This document shows, piece by piece, positions 32,310-44,900 of a stretch of 64,000 bases of DNA; the stretch's first letter is position 1, and every line of letters starts with the position of its first letter. The stretch is from positions 649,307-713,306 of the forward strand of contig JAGPYM010000020.1 of assembly GCA_020736575.1 (NCBI GenBank), in the 5' to 3' direction. Under the pieces are notes generated by a model. It was given only the letters and a program-made list of their open reading frames with translations, did no database searches and was not told where the DNA came from. The position numbers and the translations under genes are program-made. The stretch is from Thelonectria olida. Lineage: Eukaryota; Ascomycota; Sordariomycetes; Hypocreales; Nectriaceae.

Positions 32310-34215
32310 AGCCATTTGCAAGAGGTGCAAGTATGCGGCTCGAGCTGCGGCCGCTGCAGCTATGGAGACGGAGGAGGGGGATAGATATTAGATCCGAGGG
32401 GGTGTTAATAAATTGTTTACGGCTCTCGCTATAGACGAGGGTCGTGGAGCTGCAGTCAGACAACTGCTGACCCTTAGTCATATGCCTATAAGCTTGTAGA
32501 AAGGCCAAGGTAATGCCATTTTATTACTAGCTGCTATAGAAGATAATAAAGAGCTAGTCGGGCTGCTCTTAGACTAATAAGATGTTAATATTAATTTGAG
32601 AGATGCAAATAGCTACTTACTACTTTTATATAGTACGGCTAAGGGGCATAATAGAGTCATCTGGCTTCTCCTAACTTAAAGCAATATTAATCCCAGTTTA
32701 TAAGATAATAAGGGGCGAATAATACTATTATATATAGCTAGAGGCGGGCGTGAGGCGCAGCTTAACTAGCTACTAACCCGAAAAGACACTTAAGCATATT
32801 TAATTAATAGATCTGGTCGATTAGTCCTCTCTTATATAGTAGAAAATAGATATAAATCTATTATTAAGATAATACTAGGCTTAGGTAAGGTTAAAGCTAA
32901 TATAAAGGACTAGAAAGGCCGGAGCGTATTATAGTATGCTATTATAAATAACTATAAAGCAGTTATTAGGTTGCTGCTTAAGACTGGCTAGGTTAATACT
33001 AAATATAAAGATTATAATAATATAATAGCTCTATAATATATAGATTCTTATAGAAATAATAAGGTTGTTAAACTCCTACTTAACTACTAAGCAAGTGTAA
33101 AATATAGAGTAAATAGAAATAGGATAGCATTATATAAAGCGGTAGCAAATAGATATACTACTATTATTAAACACTTGCTTAATAGAAATGCAAATATTAT
33201 AATAAGGAATAAAAAAGGTAGGACTCCCTTATAATATGCTATAGAAGGGGGATATAAGTCTATTATAAAGATGCTTCTTAAGAAAGGTGCCGCAGTAGAA
33301 ATAAGGGGAACGAATAGCTATAGTGCGCTATAATATACTTATATAAGAGAATTTAATACTATTACTAGGATACTATTAGAGAAAGGCACTTATATTATTA
33401 ACTTAAGCTTAAATTATATTATTAGGCTAGAAGTTGTAACTATATATAGTTATATTATTATAATAGAGATATTACTTTTAAATTATAGTAATAGTAATAT
33501 AGCTATATATACTATTAATTTAATACTACCTTAAGCTATTATAAGTAATTATAAGGCTATAGTAATACTATTAATAGGAGCTATTAAGGGAGAGATAAAG
33601 ATATCCCTAACTATCTCTTAAAAAGACCTACTACTTCTTACTATAATAGGGGGAAATAAAAGTATAATCGACAAGTTGCTTAAAAAAGGCGCCAATTTGA
33701 ACTAGGTCTAGAAGGGTAGAGACGTCCTGCAGTATGCCATCCAGACGATTAAAGGTTGTGGTACTATTATAAATACCCTCCTTAAGGTGCCCTATAGGGG
33801 TTAGAAATCACATATTATTACTAATTTCCTACTTAATAGAGAGAAGCCTAAGGGCTATCCTATAGGACAAGAGGGTCTCTCTTAGGGCCTAGCTAAGGTT
33901 AATTACTATAATATAAATACGCTATAATATACTACTATTAAGGGCAATATAGCTTATATAGAGGTACTGCTTAAATATAAAGTTTTAACCCTAATTTAAG
34001 CGCCTTAGTTAAATAATATACTAAAATTTGCTTAAAAGTAGGGGCATTTAGGTGTCGTACGGCTATTATATAAGTATTTAGCGAGATAGATATGGGTAGA
34101 CTAAGGAGTTAATAATAGATAAAATGAAGACACTTTAGACATATCTAGGTATGCGGCCCGCAACCGCCCGGTAAAATATCCTAATCCCTCGGAGCTTATC
34201 GAAGGTTGGTTATAG
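32310..34215 (+). pseudogene. Ankyrin-repeat gene destroyed by RIP
   Basis: The plus strand reads as serial ankyrin repeats in which Gln and Trp codons have become stops, for example L-stop-YA for the usual LQYA at several points, KGRTPL-stop-YAIEGGYKSIIKM and NKELVGLLLD. At least ten repeat units can be followed from about 32400 to 34000, with conserved helix pairs such as YKSIIKMLLKKGA and TTIIKHLLNRNAN. Changes are of C-to-T and G-to-A type, as expected from RIP. No intact start or end is sure. Ankyrin arrays in fungi often form the recognition part of NLR-like or HET-type proteins, so this could be the remains of such a gene. It directly precedes the TPR-CHAT gene on the same strand. Confidence 0.75.
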
Positions 34216-34466
34216 TTGTACGCACTATAGCAAATACTTGGTTATTCTTATCTCGAGCTCAAGTGTTGGTAGATCTGCCGATTCTTGTCACCTATTGGAC
34301 CCTGCCCTGCAGTTAACTGAGCTTAGTCATTCTGCCTGGACTGTCCGCCTTCTGCGGTTGCCTAATATGTTGTCTCGTGTCTCCGTACCAAGGCTGAAGC
34401 TGCAGCATCTTTTCTTGTCTCTGACTTCCCGGCCACCTAGATCCCATCTTTTGGGGGGCAGATACA

Positions 34467-37400
34467 ATGGCAGAGTTCGACGCCGATTGCGTCGCACAAG
34501 AAGCTGCTGAAATAGCAGTGCAAGAATGGCCCAGTCGGATAGAACACCTCGACAGCCCCGCGCGCTCAACCTCCAGGTATTCAGTTATATCGGACGAACT
34601 TGAAGACTTGGATCGAGCTAGGGCAGACGCTTTCGACCATTTGCGTATGGGAATCGATGACTCGGACAAGATCCGACATTTGAACAGCGATGCAGCCCAA
34701 CTGAGCCAGCGATATTTGAGGACGGGTGCGATAGCAGATCTCGACGAATCTATTGGAGTTCTTCGAAGAGCTGTCGATATAATGCCATTTTTCTACCCTC
34801 ACCGACGAGACATATACCTCAATCTTGGAATCCAACTTGGCCAGAGATATTCAAGAATAGGAGCCATCGTTGATCTCGAGGAGGCTATCGAAATTACAGA
34901 ACAGGCTGTCGACATGACTGCCACGGATGATCCGAACTGGGCAAAGCGTTTAAGCGCCCTGGCAAATCTGCTGCATAAGAGGTACTCAAGGACACATTTG
35001 CTGAGTGATCTTGAATTGGCTATTCAAGTTAGCCGTAGCACGCTCGATGATTGTCAAGTCGGACATCCTGAGAGGGCAAGAATATTGAACGGGCTGGCCG
35101 CCCAACTCGCCGATAAATATGCAAAAACCAATGTAATATCTGACCTCGACGAGGCTATTCAGGCTTGTCAAGAATCGATTGACATGACATCATCAGATCG
35201 CACAGAACGGGCAAAGTATCTCAACACACTCGGAAATCAACTCAACAGCAGATACTCCAGGACAAAACTCGCTCCTGATCTCGAAGAGGCTATTCTGGCC
35301 AGTAGAGAAGCCATCGATCTTACGCCAACAAATCATCCACATCGGGCGATGTACTTGAACAGTCTGGGAAACCAGCTCTACGAGAGGTTCGTAGAGACCG
35401 CAGCGCCCGCCGATCTCGAAGAGGCTATTTCTTGCTTTCGAACTGCTCTGTGTCAGCTCAGTGCGCCCGTGGTTGATCGCATATTTGCTGGCAGAAAAGT
35501 TCTGGATAGCTGTTCCTTGAGGTTGGATTGGCAACAAGCTTACAAAGATCTGACTGTGGCTCTCCCGCTGGTTTCTCAACTTACATCTCGATCGCTCCAG
35601 AGCGTGGACAAACAACACTCTCTCAGCAGTGTGGCTGGCCTTGCTACTGATGCTGCAGCAGTGGCTATTTATGCTGGCAGAGGACCATTAGCTGCGCTAA
35701 AGTTTCTTGAACGGGGTCGTGGGGTGCTCACCACATCTCTCGAGGAATTACGAACGGATATTGTGAGCCTGCAACAGGAGCATCCCGCACTAGCAGACCA
35801 GTTCACTCGTCTTCGGAACGAGCTTGAGCTACCAGTTCCATCAAACCACCATCCACACCTGTTTGTGGGTGGGTCATCTGACAATGAAGAGGATAGCGAT
35901 TTAGGGGACTCGCCCAACCTGATGGTGTTGGACAAGATACGTGAACAGCCTGGATTTGAGGACTTTCTGCGGACAAGCACTGGTACCGAGAATCAAAGTG
36001 AGGGCATGCAGCAAGTGCAGCAAATGCTTGACAAGTTTGATTTCCAAGACATGCTTGGCGCCGCCATACACTATGGCGAAGCATCAAACACGAAAGAATT
36101 CGAAGAGTACAATGCCTTGATGGGATTGAAAGCCAGCATGGAGCTCCATGAAGACGCGGAGAAGGAGCGAACAGACATTGAGTCGTTGCAGCGGGAGCAT
36201 CCTGACTTGGCAGATGAATACCTTGGGCTACGGAGGGGATTATTGGAAGTCGAAAATGACTTTGATCTCATTGCTGAAAACCCGAAGCCGCACCCGCAGA
36301 TCGGAACGGATCGGCGTTACGAGGCCGCGAATGAACTCAACAAGCTCATTGGCGAGATTCGCGAGCAACCGGGCTTTGACGACTTCTTGACCGCTCCAAG
36401 CGAAAAGGAAATCCACAACGCTGCACTCTACGGTCCGATCGCTGTGGTCAATGTCAGCAAATACCGCTGCGACGCTATACTCGTCGAACGGTGTCGGATA
36501 CGGCTGTTGGCGCTACCTCGATTGAAATTGCAGGAAATCGAGCATCGGGCTGGAGGTGACTTGAGCAATCCTGAGGTCTTGGAATGGTTATGGGATACCG
36601 TTGCAAGTCCCATCCTGGACGCCCTGGGCCTCGACCGGCCTCCCGACAGCCACTGGCCGCATGTATGGTGGATTCCAACCGGGCCCCTGAGCGTATTCCC
36701 CCTCCATGCCGCCGGATACCATGACAAGCGGACCTCGGAGACAGTGCTCGATCGGGTCATGTCGTCCTACAGTTCAACCATAAAGACCATCGTTCACGGC
36801 CGGCGACGGCGCAACACACCGACAAGCTCAAGCCAAGCCTTGATGATTGCTATGGATGATACACCAGGAAAAGGTGCCCCTCTCCATTTTGCAAGCAAAG
36901 AAGTGGCGGCGCTGGAGCCTATTTTCCAATCCATGTCAATCAACTATGTCCAATCAGAGCGGCACAAGGGACAAGTCTTGACACACTTGAGGAGCTGCAG
37001 CGTTTTTCACTTCGCCGGCCACGGCTACACAGATTCAGACGACCCCTTGAAAAGTTACTTGTGTCTGAACGACTGGGAATACGATCCCCTCACGGTGGCA
37101 GATCTACTGCAGCTCAACCTGTACCAACGCTCTCCATTTCTTGCATATCTTTCTGCATGCGGAACAAGCCAGATGAGGGTGGGCAAATATTTAGATGAGA
37201 GCATACACCTCGCTAGCTCATGTCAGCAAGCAGGATTTCGCCATGTCATTGGAACGCTATGGGACGTCGACGACGAATTCTGCGTAGAAATGGCTAGGAT
37301 GACATATGAAGAGATGAGAAAGGGAGAGCTAACAGATGAGTCGGTGTGTTTGGGGCTGCACAAGGCGTGTCGAGAGCTTCGAGACCGCTCGCTCGGAAGC

Positions 37401-37586
37401 TCGACGAGGGGTACGCGTAGGAGCAACTTGGCTGGAGAAGCGGAATCAAACTTTGAAGATGAGACGTCGGCTCGAAGCGAAAGCAGGCAGAGGCTTAACG
37501 AATTGTCAAGAAAGGTCATAGTCGTGGATGAACGCGATGGACCCGGCGCATTCCACTGGGTTCCATACGTTCACTTTGGAGTTTGA
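34467..37586 (+). CDS. TPR-CHAT protein (putative caspase-like protease)
   Basis: An intron-free frame of 1,039 residues in a GC-normal island. Residues about 70-330 hold six TPR-like units of ~45 residues with the recurring pattern LGxQLxxRYSRTGxxxDLEEAIxxxRxAID. Two related ~80-residue segments follow (about 429-505 and 567-645; RTDIVSLQQEHPALAD / RTDIESLQREHPDLAD ... REQPGFEDFL / REQPGFDDFL). A CHAT domain fills about 650-1039 with the catalytic pair H852 (HFAGHGYTD) and C898 (YLSACGTSQM), plus the GFRHVIGTLWDVDD signature. CHAT domains are caspase/separase-clan cysteine proteases. TPR-CHAT proteins act as activated proteases in bacterial defence and are linked to cell-death genes in fungi. 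No transmembrane segment is seen. The target and the activator are unknown. Confidence 0.9.
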   Translation: MAEFDADCVAQEAAEIAVQEWPSRIEHLDSPARSTSRYSVISDELEDLDRARADAFDHLRMGIDDSDKIRHLNSDAAQLSQRYLRTGAIADLDESIGVLRRAVDIMPFFYPHRRDIYLNLGIQLGQRYSRIGAIVDLEEAIEITEQAVDMTATDDPNWAKRLSALANLLHKRYSRTHLLSDLELAIQVSRSTLDDCQVGHPERARILNGLAAQLADKYAKTNVISDLDEAIQACQESIDMTSSDRTERAKYLNTLGNQLNSRYSRTKLAPDLEEAILASREAIDLTPTNHPHRAMYLNSLGNQLYERFVETAAPADLEEAISCFRTALCQLSAPVVDRIFAGRKVLDSCSLRLDWQQAYKDLTVALPLVSQLTSRSLQSVDKQHSLSSVAGLATDAAAVAIYAGRGPLAALKFLERGRGVLTTSLEELRTDIVSLQQEHPALADQFTRLRNELELPVPSNHHPHLFVGGSSDNEEDSDLGDSPNLMVLDKIREQPGFEDFLRTSTGTENQSEGMQQVQQMLDKFDFQDMLGAAIHYGEASNTKEFEEYNALMGLKASMELHEDAEKERTDIESLQREHPDLADEYLGLRRGLLEVENDFDLIAENPKPHPQIGTDRRYEAANELNKLIGEIREQPGFDDFLTAPSEKEIHNAALYGPIAVVNVSKYRCDAILVERCRIRLLALPRLKLQEIEHRAGGDLSNPEVLEWLWDTVASPILDALGLDRPPDSHWPHVWWIPTGPLSVFPLHAAGYHDKRTSETVLDRVMSSYSSTIKTIVHGRRRRNTPTSSSQALMIAMDDTPGKGAPLHFASKEVAALEPIFQSMSINYVQSERHKGQVLTHLRSCSVFHFAGHGYTDSDDPLKSYLCLNDWEYDPLTVADLLQLNLYQRSPFLAYLSACGTSQMRVGKYLDESIHLASSCQQAGFRHVIGTLWDVDDEFCVEMARMTYEEMRKGELTDESVCLGLHKACRELRDRSLGSSTRGTRRSNLAGEAESNFEDETSARSESRQRLNELSRKVIVVDERDGPGAFHWVPYVHFGV

Positions 37587-37739
37587 ATTTACTTTATCTA
37601 ACTATACATGTACTGAAACAAGTGTCTACCCGGTTCCGAAATGTGTCACTAATAGCCGCCCTCGGGAAGGTTAGTTTGCATTTGAGTCGCAATAGAGGTT
37701 TAGACATAAGGGGGATCCATTCTAGGCTCGTCTTGTGAA

Positions 37740-39002
37740 GCAGCGCATTATTATATATCTAGTAGATCTATCTAATTACCTCAAATTATAAGGGAGCTTG
37801 TTATATTTGGTCTCTATATCCGGTAAGAATTTATATAATCCCAGCCATAAAACCTAATATACTACCGATCTAAGCAGCCACACTCCCTAAGAACTATTAG
37901 GGTTGCCTATTAATAGTGCGTAGCCTCCTAATAGGATACTTTAGATCTTATTAATAAACGGCCTTATATCTCGCTTATACTTGCTAAACGCGCGCTTAAG
38001 GTTGTCTTTATATTCTACTAATTTACTTATAAAAATATATGCTCTTAAGATAGCTATATTTATACCCTACCCTATTAATAGTAATAGATACTAAGCAGTA
38101 TCTCTAAATAGAATGCACTAGCTATATAACTACTTATTAAACTTTACTTATAAAATCTCTTTAAAATAAAAGTTATCTATTTTAAGTATGCTTTAAATAA
38201 TTCGATCTATCTTCCATTTGCATCTTTTATACTTCTATATAAGGACCTCTTTTTACTTCTTAATATTATAAGACTCTTGCGCCTTATAGAGCTCTTTATT
38301 ATACTTAGTATATATAAAATAAGCTAATAATTCTTTCTCTATTATTAGCTTGATAAGGGCGCTTTTATAACTAGTTATAGTATAGAGGTAATTATAAGGC
38401 CTATTTTACAATTAGGTAGGAATAGAAAAGAAGGCAATAAAAATATTAAGAGACTTAATATAAGATTAAGAGTTAGTATTAGGCAGAATTAGGTCTTAGG
38501 TCTTTAACTGGAGTTTATTATAAGTAATAATTAAGTTATATTTTTCTTTTATTTTATCCCCTATATTATACTATATATTAACTTAGATAGCATTTTCTAA
38601 CTGCTCTAATAAGATAATTATATAGCTAAATTGAAACTTAATATTTTTAAAAGTATTAGTAGTATTAAAAAGAATCTTATTAAAAATTATATATATAATT
38701 TTAATTAGTTTTATTATACTAGCTAATTGCCTAGTAGGAAATATTTTAAAAATATAATTTAATTTATTAATAAATAATATACTAGCTTCCTTAATAGAGC
38801 CTTATTATATTTTATTTAGAATTCCTATATAAAAAATGATTTCTTTTAATAGCCCTTTTATATTAATAACTTAGCCGGCCTATTACTAATACTCCTAAAG
38901 TCTCTCTAGAACTATAACTTTATAGCTGCTATTTTTAAGCTAGTAGGCAAGCATGGGGCCTGCAATGCTGCCTCCTATAATAAGAACTCGTTTTTGTGCC
39001 AT
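37740..39002 (-). pseudogene. FAD-dependent monooxygenase relic, RIP-mutated
   Basis: From a minus-strand ATG at 39002 the frame reads MAQKRVLIIGGSIAGPMLAY, then a stop where Trp is expected, then LKNSSYKVIVLERL. This is a GxGxxG dinucleotide-binding motif followed by the second beta strand. Near the far end, at about 37950-38100, it reads LLLIG-stop-GINIAILRAYIF and LKRAFSKYKRDIRPFINKI, the second FAD motif and the C-terminal helix of PHBH-fold monooxygenases. Stops throughout are of RIP type. It was once a flavin hydroxylase of about 410 residues and is dead now. Confidence 0.75.
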
Positions 39003-41299
39003 ATTGGTACACTTTGTGAGGTTTGTTTAGTGAGGGAATTTAATAGGATTCCTGCGCGCCATGGTTTATTCACCAACCATAGATGCTAGCTTGAGAAATG
39101 AGGCTGGGCTATAAGAAGGCCTAGCATAGAAATTATTATTAGAGAAATTTGTAATACTATGGGGATTTGATATTTGTATTACAGTCTAGTATTATATAAA
39201 TATATCCTCCTTTACTAAGTTTGTCTAATTTAAAAAAACTTATAATATTACAATTCTAAAGCACTATTAAAAAGATAAGGTTAATATAATATAATAGTTT
39301 AAAACTGATTCTATTAATGCTATATTAATAGGACTCTATTAAATGCTCTTAAGTACTAGCTTTAAATTAGTATTATAATTATAAATAGTCTTATTTTAAC
39401 TTTTAAATTACTTATACTAAGTGACTATTAACTTTAAATATCTTGTTTATATCGGACTAATATATAGTATTTAATTAAAGTATTTTAAGGCTTATATTTT
39501 AAAAGCTTTAAAACTAGTATTATAGAATCTATTACTATCTATTTATAAGAGCCTTACTTGTTTTAATATATTTTACACTTAGTAATTATATAAGGAGGAT
39601 AGTAAGAAAGCTTAATATTATTACCCAGCTAATACGGAACCCTATATATTATTAATAAGTAATATTTTATAAATAGAAAAGATATATAAAAGTACTAGAA
39701 ACTAGTAAAATCCTAGGATATTAACTTAATTATAAAGTTTATTATAATTATAATATACTTTTTAACAGCTAAAATAATAAGCTCGGCCTAGTTTTAGAAA
39801 CTATTATACTACTCCTATCCATTTGCCTTTTATTTTATATTAATATAAAAGTCTTATACCTAAGGCTATAACTCTTTATATATATTAGAATTAGCCTCCT
39901 AATATATATTTGCATCTTTTAAATTAATAGCCCTAAGTGGTTTTAATAAAGCATAATATAATAGCACTTTAAGTATAAGGTAAGCAAACCTTAAACATAT
40001 AGCTAAGCTAGGCTTAATAGGCATAGTCCATTCTAGGTCTATTTTAAGTAATTTTAGCGCTATAAGTAAGCTAGCATATTATAGCGCTAGCTTTTTATAT
40101 AGGGGCTTAATAGCTTTAATAGACTTATTAAAGTTATTAGCAAGCTATATAATAGCTCTAATCGTACTATTATAATATATTAGTAGGTAATATAGCTAGG
40201 GAGCTTAATATATTATAGACCCTAGTATATATAATTAGTAATACAAGCTAATATTATAAGATATTAAAAAATGAGCCTATTATTTAATCTAGTCCCTAAT
40301 ACTTATAGTTATTTTATAAAGCTACTAATACCTAGAGGCATATTATCCCTAAGACTTATATTATTAAAATTGAAATTAGAATGTATAAGTCTTAAAATAC
40401 TTTACTAATCTAGGGATATAATTAAAAGCCGGCCTAATAGGAGACTTTACTATATAGTTTTAAAATAAGCTATTTACTATAGTTATTATTTTAAATACTT
40501 TTTCCAGTTTGGGATAAATTATAATTTGCAATCTAAATAAAGACTTAGGCTTATAATAAGGCCGATTATAAATATAATAAATAACTAGGTAAATAGTATA
40601 TTAGCTAAGATATATTAAACCCTAATATAAGGCCTATTAAAAAATAGTAACGCGCTTAAAATTATTATAAGTTAAGGGGTGTGTAAATCTACTTAAATAC
40701 TATTATAAACAATTTGCTATAACCTTTCTAATAATAGCTTTGTATAAACACTTAATATATATAAGATATTATTATAAGAGCAAAATGGAAGTGCAAAGGT
40801 ATAAATAGCAGCTAGGGCATATACTAGTACTAAACTAATAGCTAAGGGGATGTTACTGCCTATAATTTCTAGTACTAACTATAATTAAAAAATAATAGGA
40901 AGTCCTAAATAAACATATTATATAAAACTATTAATAAGGTTAGGGTTGTTACTTTAAGGAATTATAAACTTATAATAATATAAGCCTTCTTTTATACTTA
41001 TTACTTACTAAATTATTAAGCTCTTTCCTTATTAAATTATAATTATATAATTAATTATATAGGCTAATTTATATATACTTTTTACTTAGTTTATTTATAA
41101 TTAAAAGAAACTAAATAGGAATGTCTAGTACTTTTATAGCTTGGGCATTTTATAATAGCTAGTATAAGCTATATATACTACTCTATATTCTCTAGTAAAT
41201 AACTTAAAAAAATAGGAACTTATCTGCCTTATTATATAGGTAATACTAGAGGAGGTAGGGATCTAATTCGCTAGAAAGGCCAAAATAAGTCCCTTAAAA
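39003..41299. other. RIP-degraded AT-rich DNA
   Basis: About 2.3 kb of AT-rich, stop-filled sequence. No family could be recognised on either strand by eye. Confidence 0.5.
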
Positions 41300-41959
41300 G
41301 CCAGGTCTTTAATTAATACTATTCAATTTGCTAGCCTGGTTTTCGGGCGGGCTCAATATAATACTAGGGCTGATATAGCATCCGGCTTCACCAAGTCGAG
41401 TAGAGGCGGGCGAGTTTGAGACTGGGCGGGCAGATTGAGCTATTAAGATGATGCTTCTGAGGTTAAAGAAGGGGTTTTCGGGAGCGGCAGGCATAAGCTA
41501 ATGCTCTGCTGCATCGGGCCAAACTCTTTGATCGGAAAGGCCCTCATATATTGGAGGCATATCCGTTAGGGGGTTGAAGCTATTTTAGAGCAGCTTAGGA
41601 TCTAAATAGCTAGGGCTTAAAGTCTCTCTTTAGCCGTCTTCTAGGGTCAAAGCTATAAAGTCCTCGTTTGATTCCACGGCCAATGCATTAGTAGCGGAGA
41701 GCCCTGCTTCATGGAACGCCCTCCCGACACTGCTACCCATAGCCGAAGAGGGGGCGGGTCGTGTTTCTTAGGCGTCGTCTAAGAAGCTGCAGCGCTGGCC
41801 TCTCTTGCGGCACGATAGGCATAATATATTATTATCTGCGCGGCGATATAATATCTTCTAGGCGCGGCAAAGCGTGCAAGGTCAATTCCTTTTAGAGTGG
41901 TACGGGCGGTGTGGTAGAGGATTAGGTGGGAGATGCTAGTCGCGAGCTATGTGGGACAT
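41300..41959 (-). pseudogene. Zn2Cys6 transcription factor relic
   Basis: Minus strand from ATG 41959: after an in-frame stop the sequence reads PCTLCRA-stop-KILYRR and then NNILCLSCRKRGQRCSFLDD. This is a Zn2Cys6 cluster (C-x2-C ... C-x2-C-x6-C) with the third cysteine apparently changed (C to Y). The frame continues with five or so further stops through ETRPAPSSAMGSS and a final 61-residue open stretch at 41494-41309. Composition is less AT-rich than the surroundings, so RIP was milder. With the flavin monooxygenase relic 2.3 kb away it may mark a dead metabolic cluster. Confidence 0.65.
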
Positions 41960-44900
41960 TATGGCGGACGTGGCCGCCTTTAAGACAGGTGGAAATTTAT
42001 TAACCTTGTATAAATGGCTTGTTATGGACTAGTAATATGTTGCATATATGCTTCTTATAACTAGAGCATTCTATTATTATCTAGAGAGGAGGCAGTATTA
42101 GTCGATGGGTTTTCTAGATCGAGCATGTGATGTCTTTAAGATGAGTTAGTCTTTTTAGCCGCTGAGCTTGAGTCTTATATTTACAAACCCCAAAGTCAGT
42201 CATGGGTTTCTATTCCTCCAATAGACATAAGGCATTTACTAGCCGTTTTATTTATTAAGCAGGATAGCCCTTGTTATATAATAATCGATTAGGAAATTTC
42301 CACGTTTAGTAATATCCTTCTAGAGGCTGATTAGTAAATAGAAGCCTGAGACTAAGTAGGGCTTATAATATAAGTTTTTAAAAAGGACTTAAGAGAGTAA
42401 TAAATAAAGAAAGCGGTTTTAATTTAAGGTAATATAAAACAAGATAATATGTATTATATAAGCTGTTTGCTCTGGGCGAGGTGCTAGTATATATAAGGGC
42501 AAAACGCAGCTAAGATTAATAATAAAAGAATAATTGTAAAAATAAATTTAACTTATTAAGCAACTTTATAAATAAAAGTAATAGATAAGGTAATAAGATA
42601 TTGCCCTAAGTTTAATTATTATTAAATATATAAATAGTATTAGCTACTAATTTACTATAGCACCCTTCCATATTTACTCGTTGCTTTTTTAAATAGCTAT
42701 TTAATTATAATTCCTAAAAGCCCTATAAAATATACTTAAAATCCTTATAAGATTCGCCCTAAATACTAGAAGCCCTCTTAGCATTTCTCTAGCAAATTAT
42801 AACATAGATTAATCCTATAGTAATAAGAGCGCACCCCTCTATTACTAATAAAACCAAATTACTTATAATATATTTTAATAAATTTGCTTTTAAGTAAATT
42901 TAAAATAAAGGTATATTAGAAATATTAGTAATAGAAATAAGAAGTGGAATTCTAATAGATTAAATATACTTATTTTACAAATTATTAATTACCTAAGTAA
43001 TAATAAGTATATTATAGGAATAAACACTTAAATATATTAGCTAGCTATCTTTTAAATAAGTAATTATATATACTAGTAATAATTAAAAATATAATAAATA
43101 GACTAGTGCTATAGTTTGCTAAGCTAATAATAATAGTATAGCTAATTAAGACTAAAATTAAAACTAATATAATAATAAGACTATATTTATTAAGCTTATT
43201 AGAAAGTTATATAATAAAGTAAAGGACTAGGCAAGTAAAAATATAAACTAGAATTAAAAGGTAGTTTACTTATAAAAAAATATACTTATATAAGTTAAAT
43301 AAGCTTTAAACACTTATATAATAATATACCTAAGTCTAATTATAATAGTTAGTAAGAATATAGCAAACTTAAAAAGGGGGATAAATAAATAGAATAGTTT
43401 AATAGTAGTAATATAAATTATAAGCTTAGTAAATACTATATAAATATACTTTTAAGAGAACCTTTCCTCTCCCTTATATATAGTATTATACTAAATATGC
43501 AAGCTTATAATAGCACTCTCCTTAATAGTAAGGAATTAAGCCTTTTTTAAATTAAAAGGAAGTATTACTTAAAGGGCTAGACTAATAGCAATTAAAATAT
43601 ACCTTTTAATAATAAATAGCTAGCGCTATACCTTAAGGCTATATCTCTTACCTATTAGCTGGATTTAATAGGTAATAAGACTATTAAATGCTTCTAATAG
43701 AGTAATAGCACTATAAAAGACTACAATTCGCTTTACCTATTACTTGTGGGAATAGATAGTTAAAATTATAAAAGTAAGGTAAGGAAATAGAGCTAATTTA
43801 AAAATACTAAGGAAAAGATATAGGGCAATTCCCTAATAATAGTTCTTAATAAAGCTTATACTAATAGTAACTACATTCTAGCCTATTATAATAATAGTAA
43901 GAACTATATTAGTACTATATTTCTTAACTATTATAACTTAGGAAATCTTAAAAATAATATAAGTTAGGTAGAAGAGGGTGGATAAATTATTAAACTAGGT
44001 TCTAATTAGACTAATACCTTTTTTAAAGCTAAACACTTAAGTATTTCTTTTATTATATTAATAATACTAAGTTTAAAAGATATAAGTATAAACTAATATT
44101 AGTATAGTTAAAATAAGCAATTAATATTAGAATAGCTATTTAAAGTATTATAAACTTATTAAACTTAGTAATAGTGCGCTTTTTAATAGCTGGATTAATA
44201 TAAATAGTAGTATTACTAATACTTAAATCTAGTAAGTTAGTATTAGTAACAGATTCCTTAAAAATACTTATTTTAATAATTTAATTAAATAATTTAATAA
44301 AGTAAAAGGACTTCTTAATAATGGGCTTAATAGATTATATTATAGTTATTATATAATAGTTAGTATATACATTTAATAACTCCCTAGACAATAGTATTAA
44401 TTGCTAGAACCTAGTTATTACAAACTGCTAAAGTTAAAAATAGCTAGTAATAAACGCATTATATAAATAGCTAATAATAGTTATATTATAATAAAGTAAT
44501 ATATCTAATTGCTAAATTGGAATTAGTTAAGTGGTAATAATTCTACTAAAAATGGAGGTAATAATTTCAGTAAATATAACTTTAAATAGAGACAAATTTG
44601 CTAAATTATAAAATGTGGATATAATGCGGGATATATAGTCTTAAAGACAGCGAGGATAACTATTCTTACAATTTATAAAGAGAGCATTTTTAAATATATT
44701 CTGTTCTAACCTTCTAGAGTATAAGTCCAGCTTGAATCCCAACCCTGCTATTAATAAGAGCACGCCCAAAGTCTGATCTCATATAGCACATTTAATTCTC
44801 AGTCCTACTTAGTTAACATAGCCCTCCAAAGCGCGCAGCTAATAACTACTATCCCAGCAGTCTCTATAAATAGAGCAAGACTAATAAAAAACATTTACTA

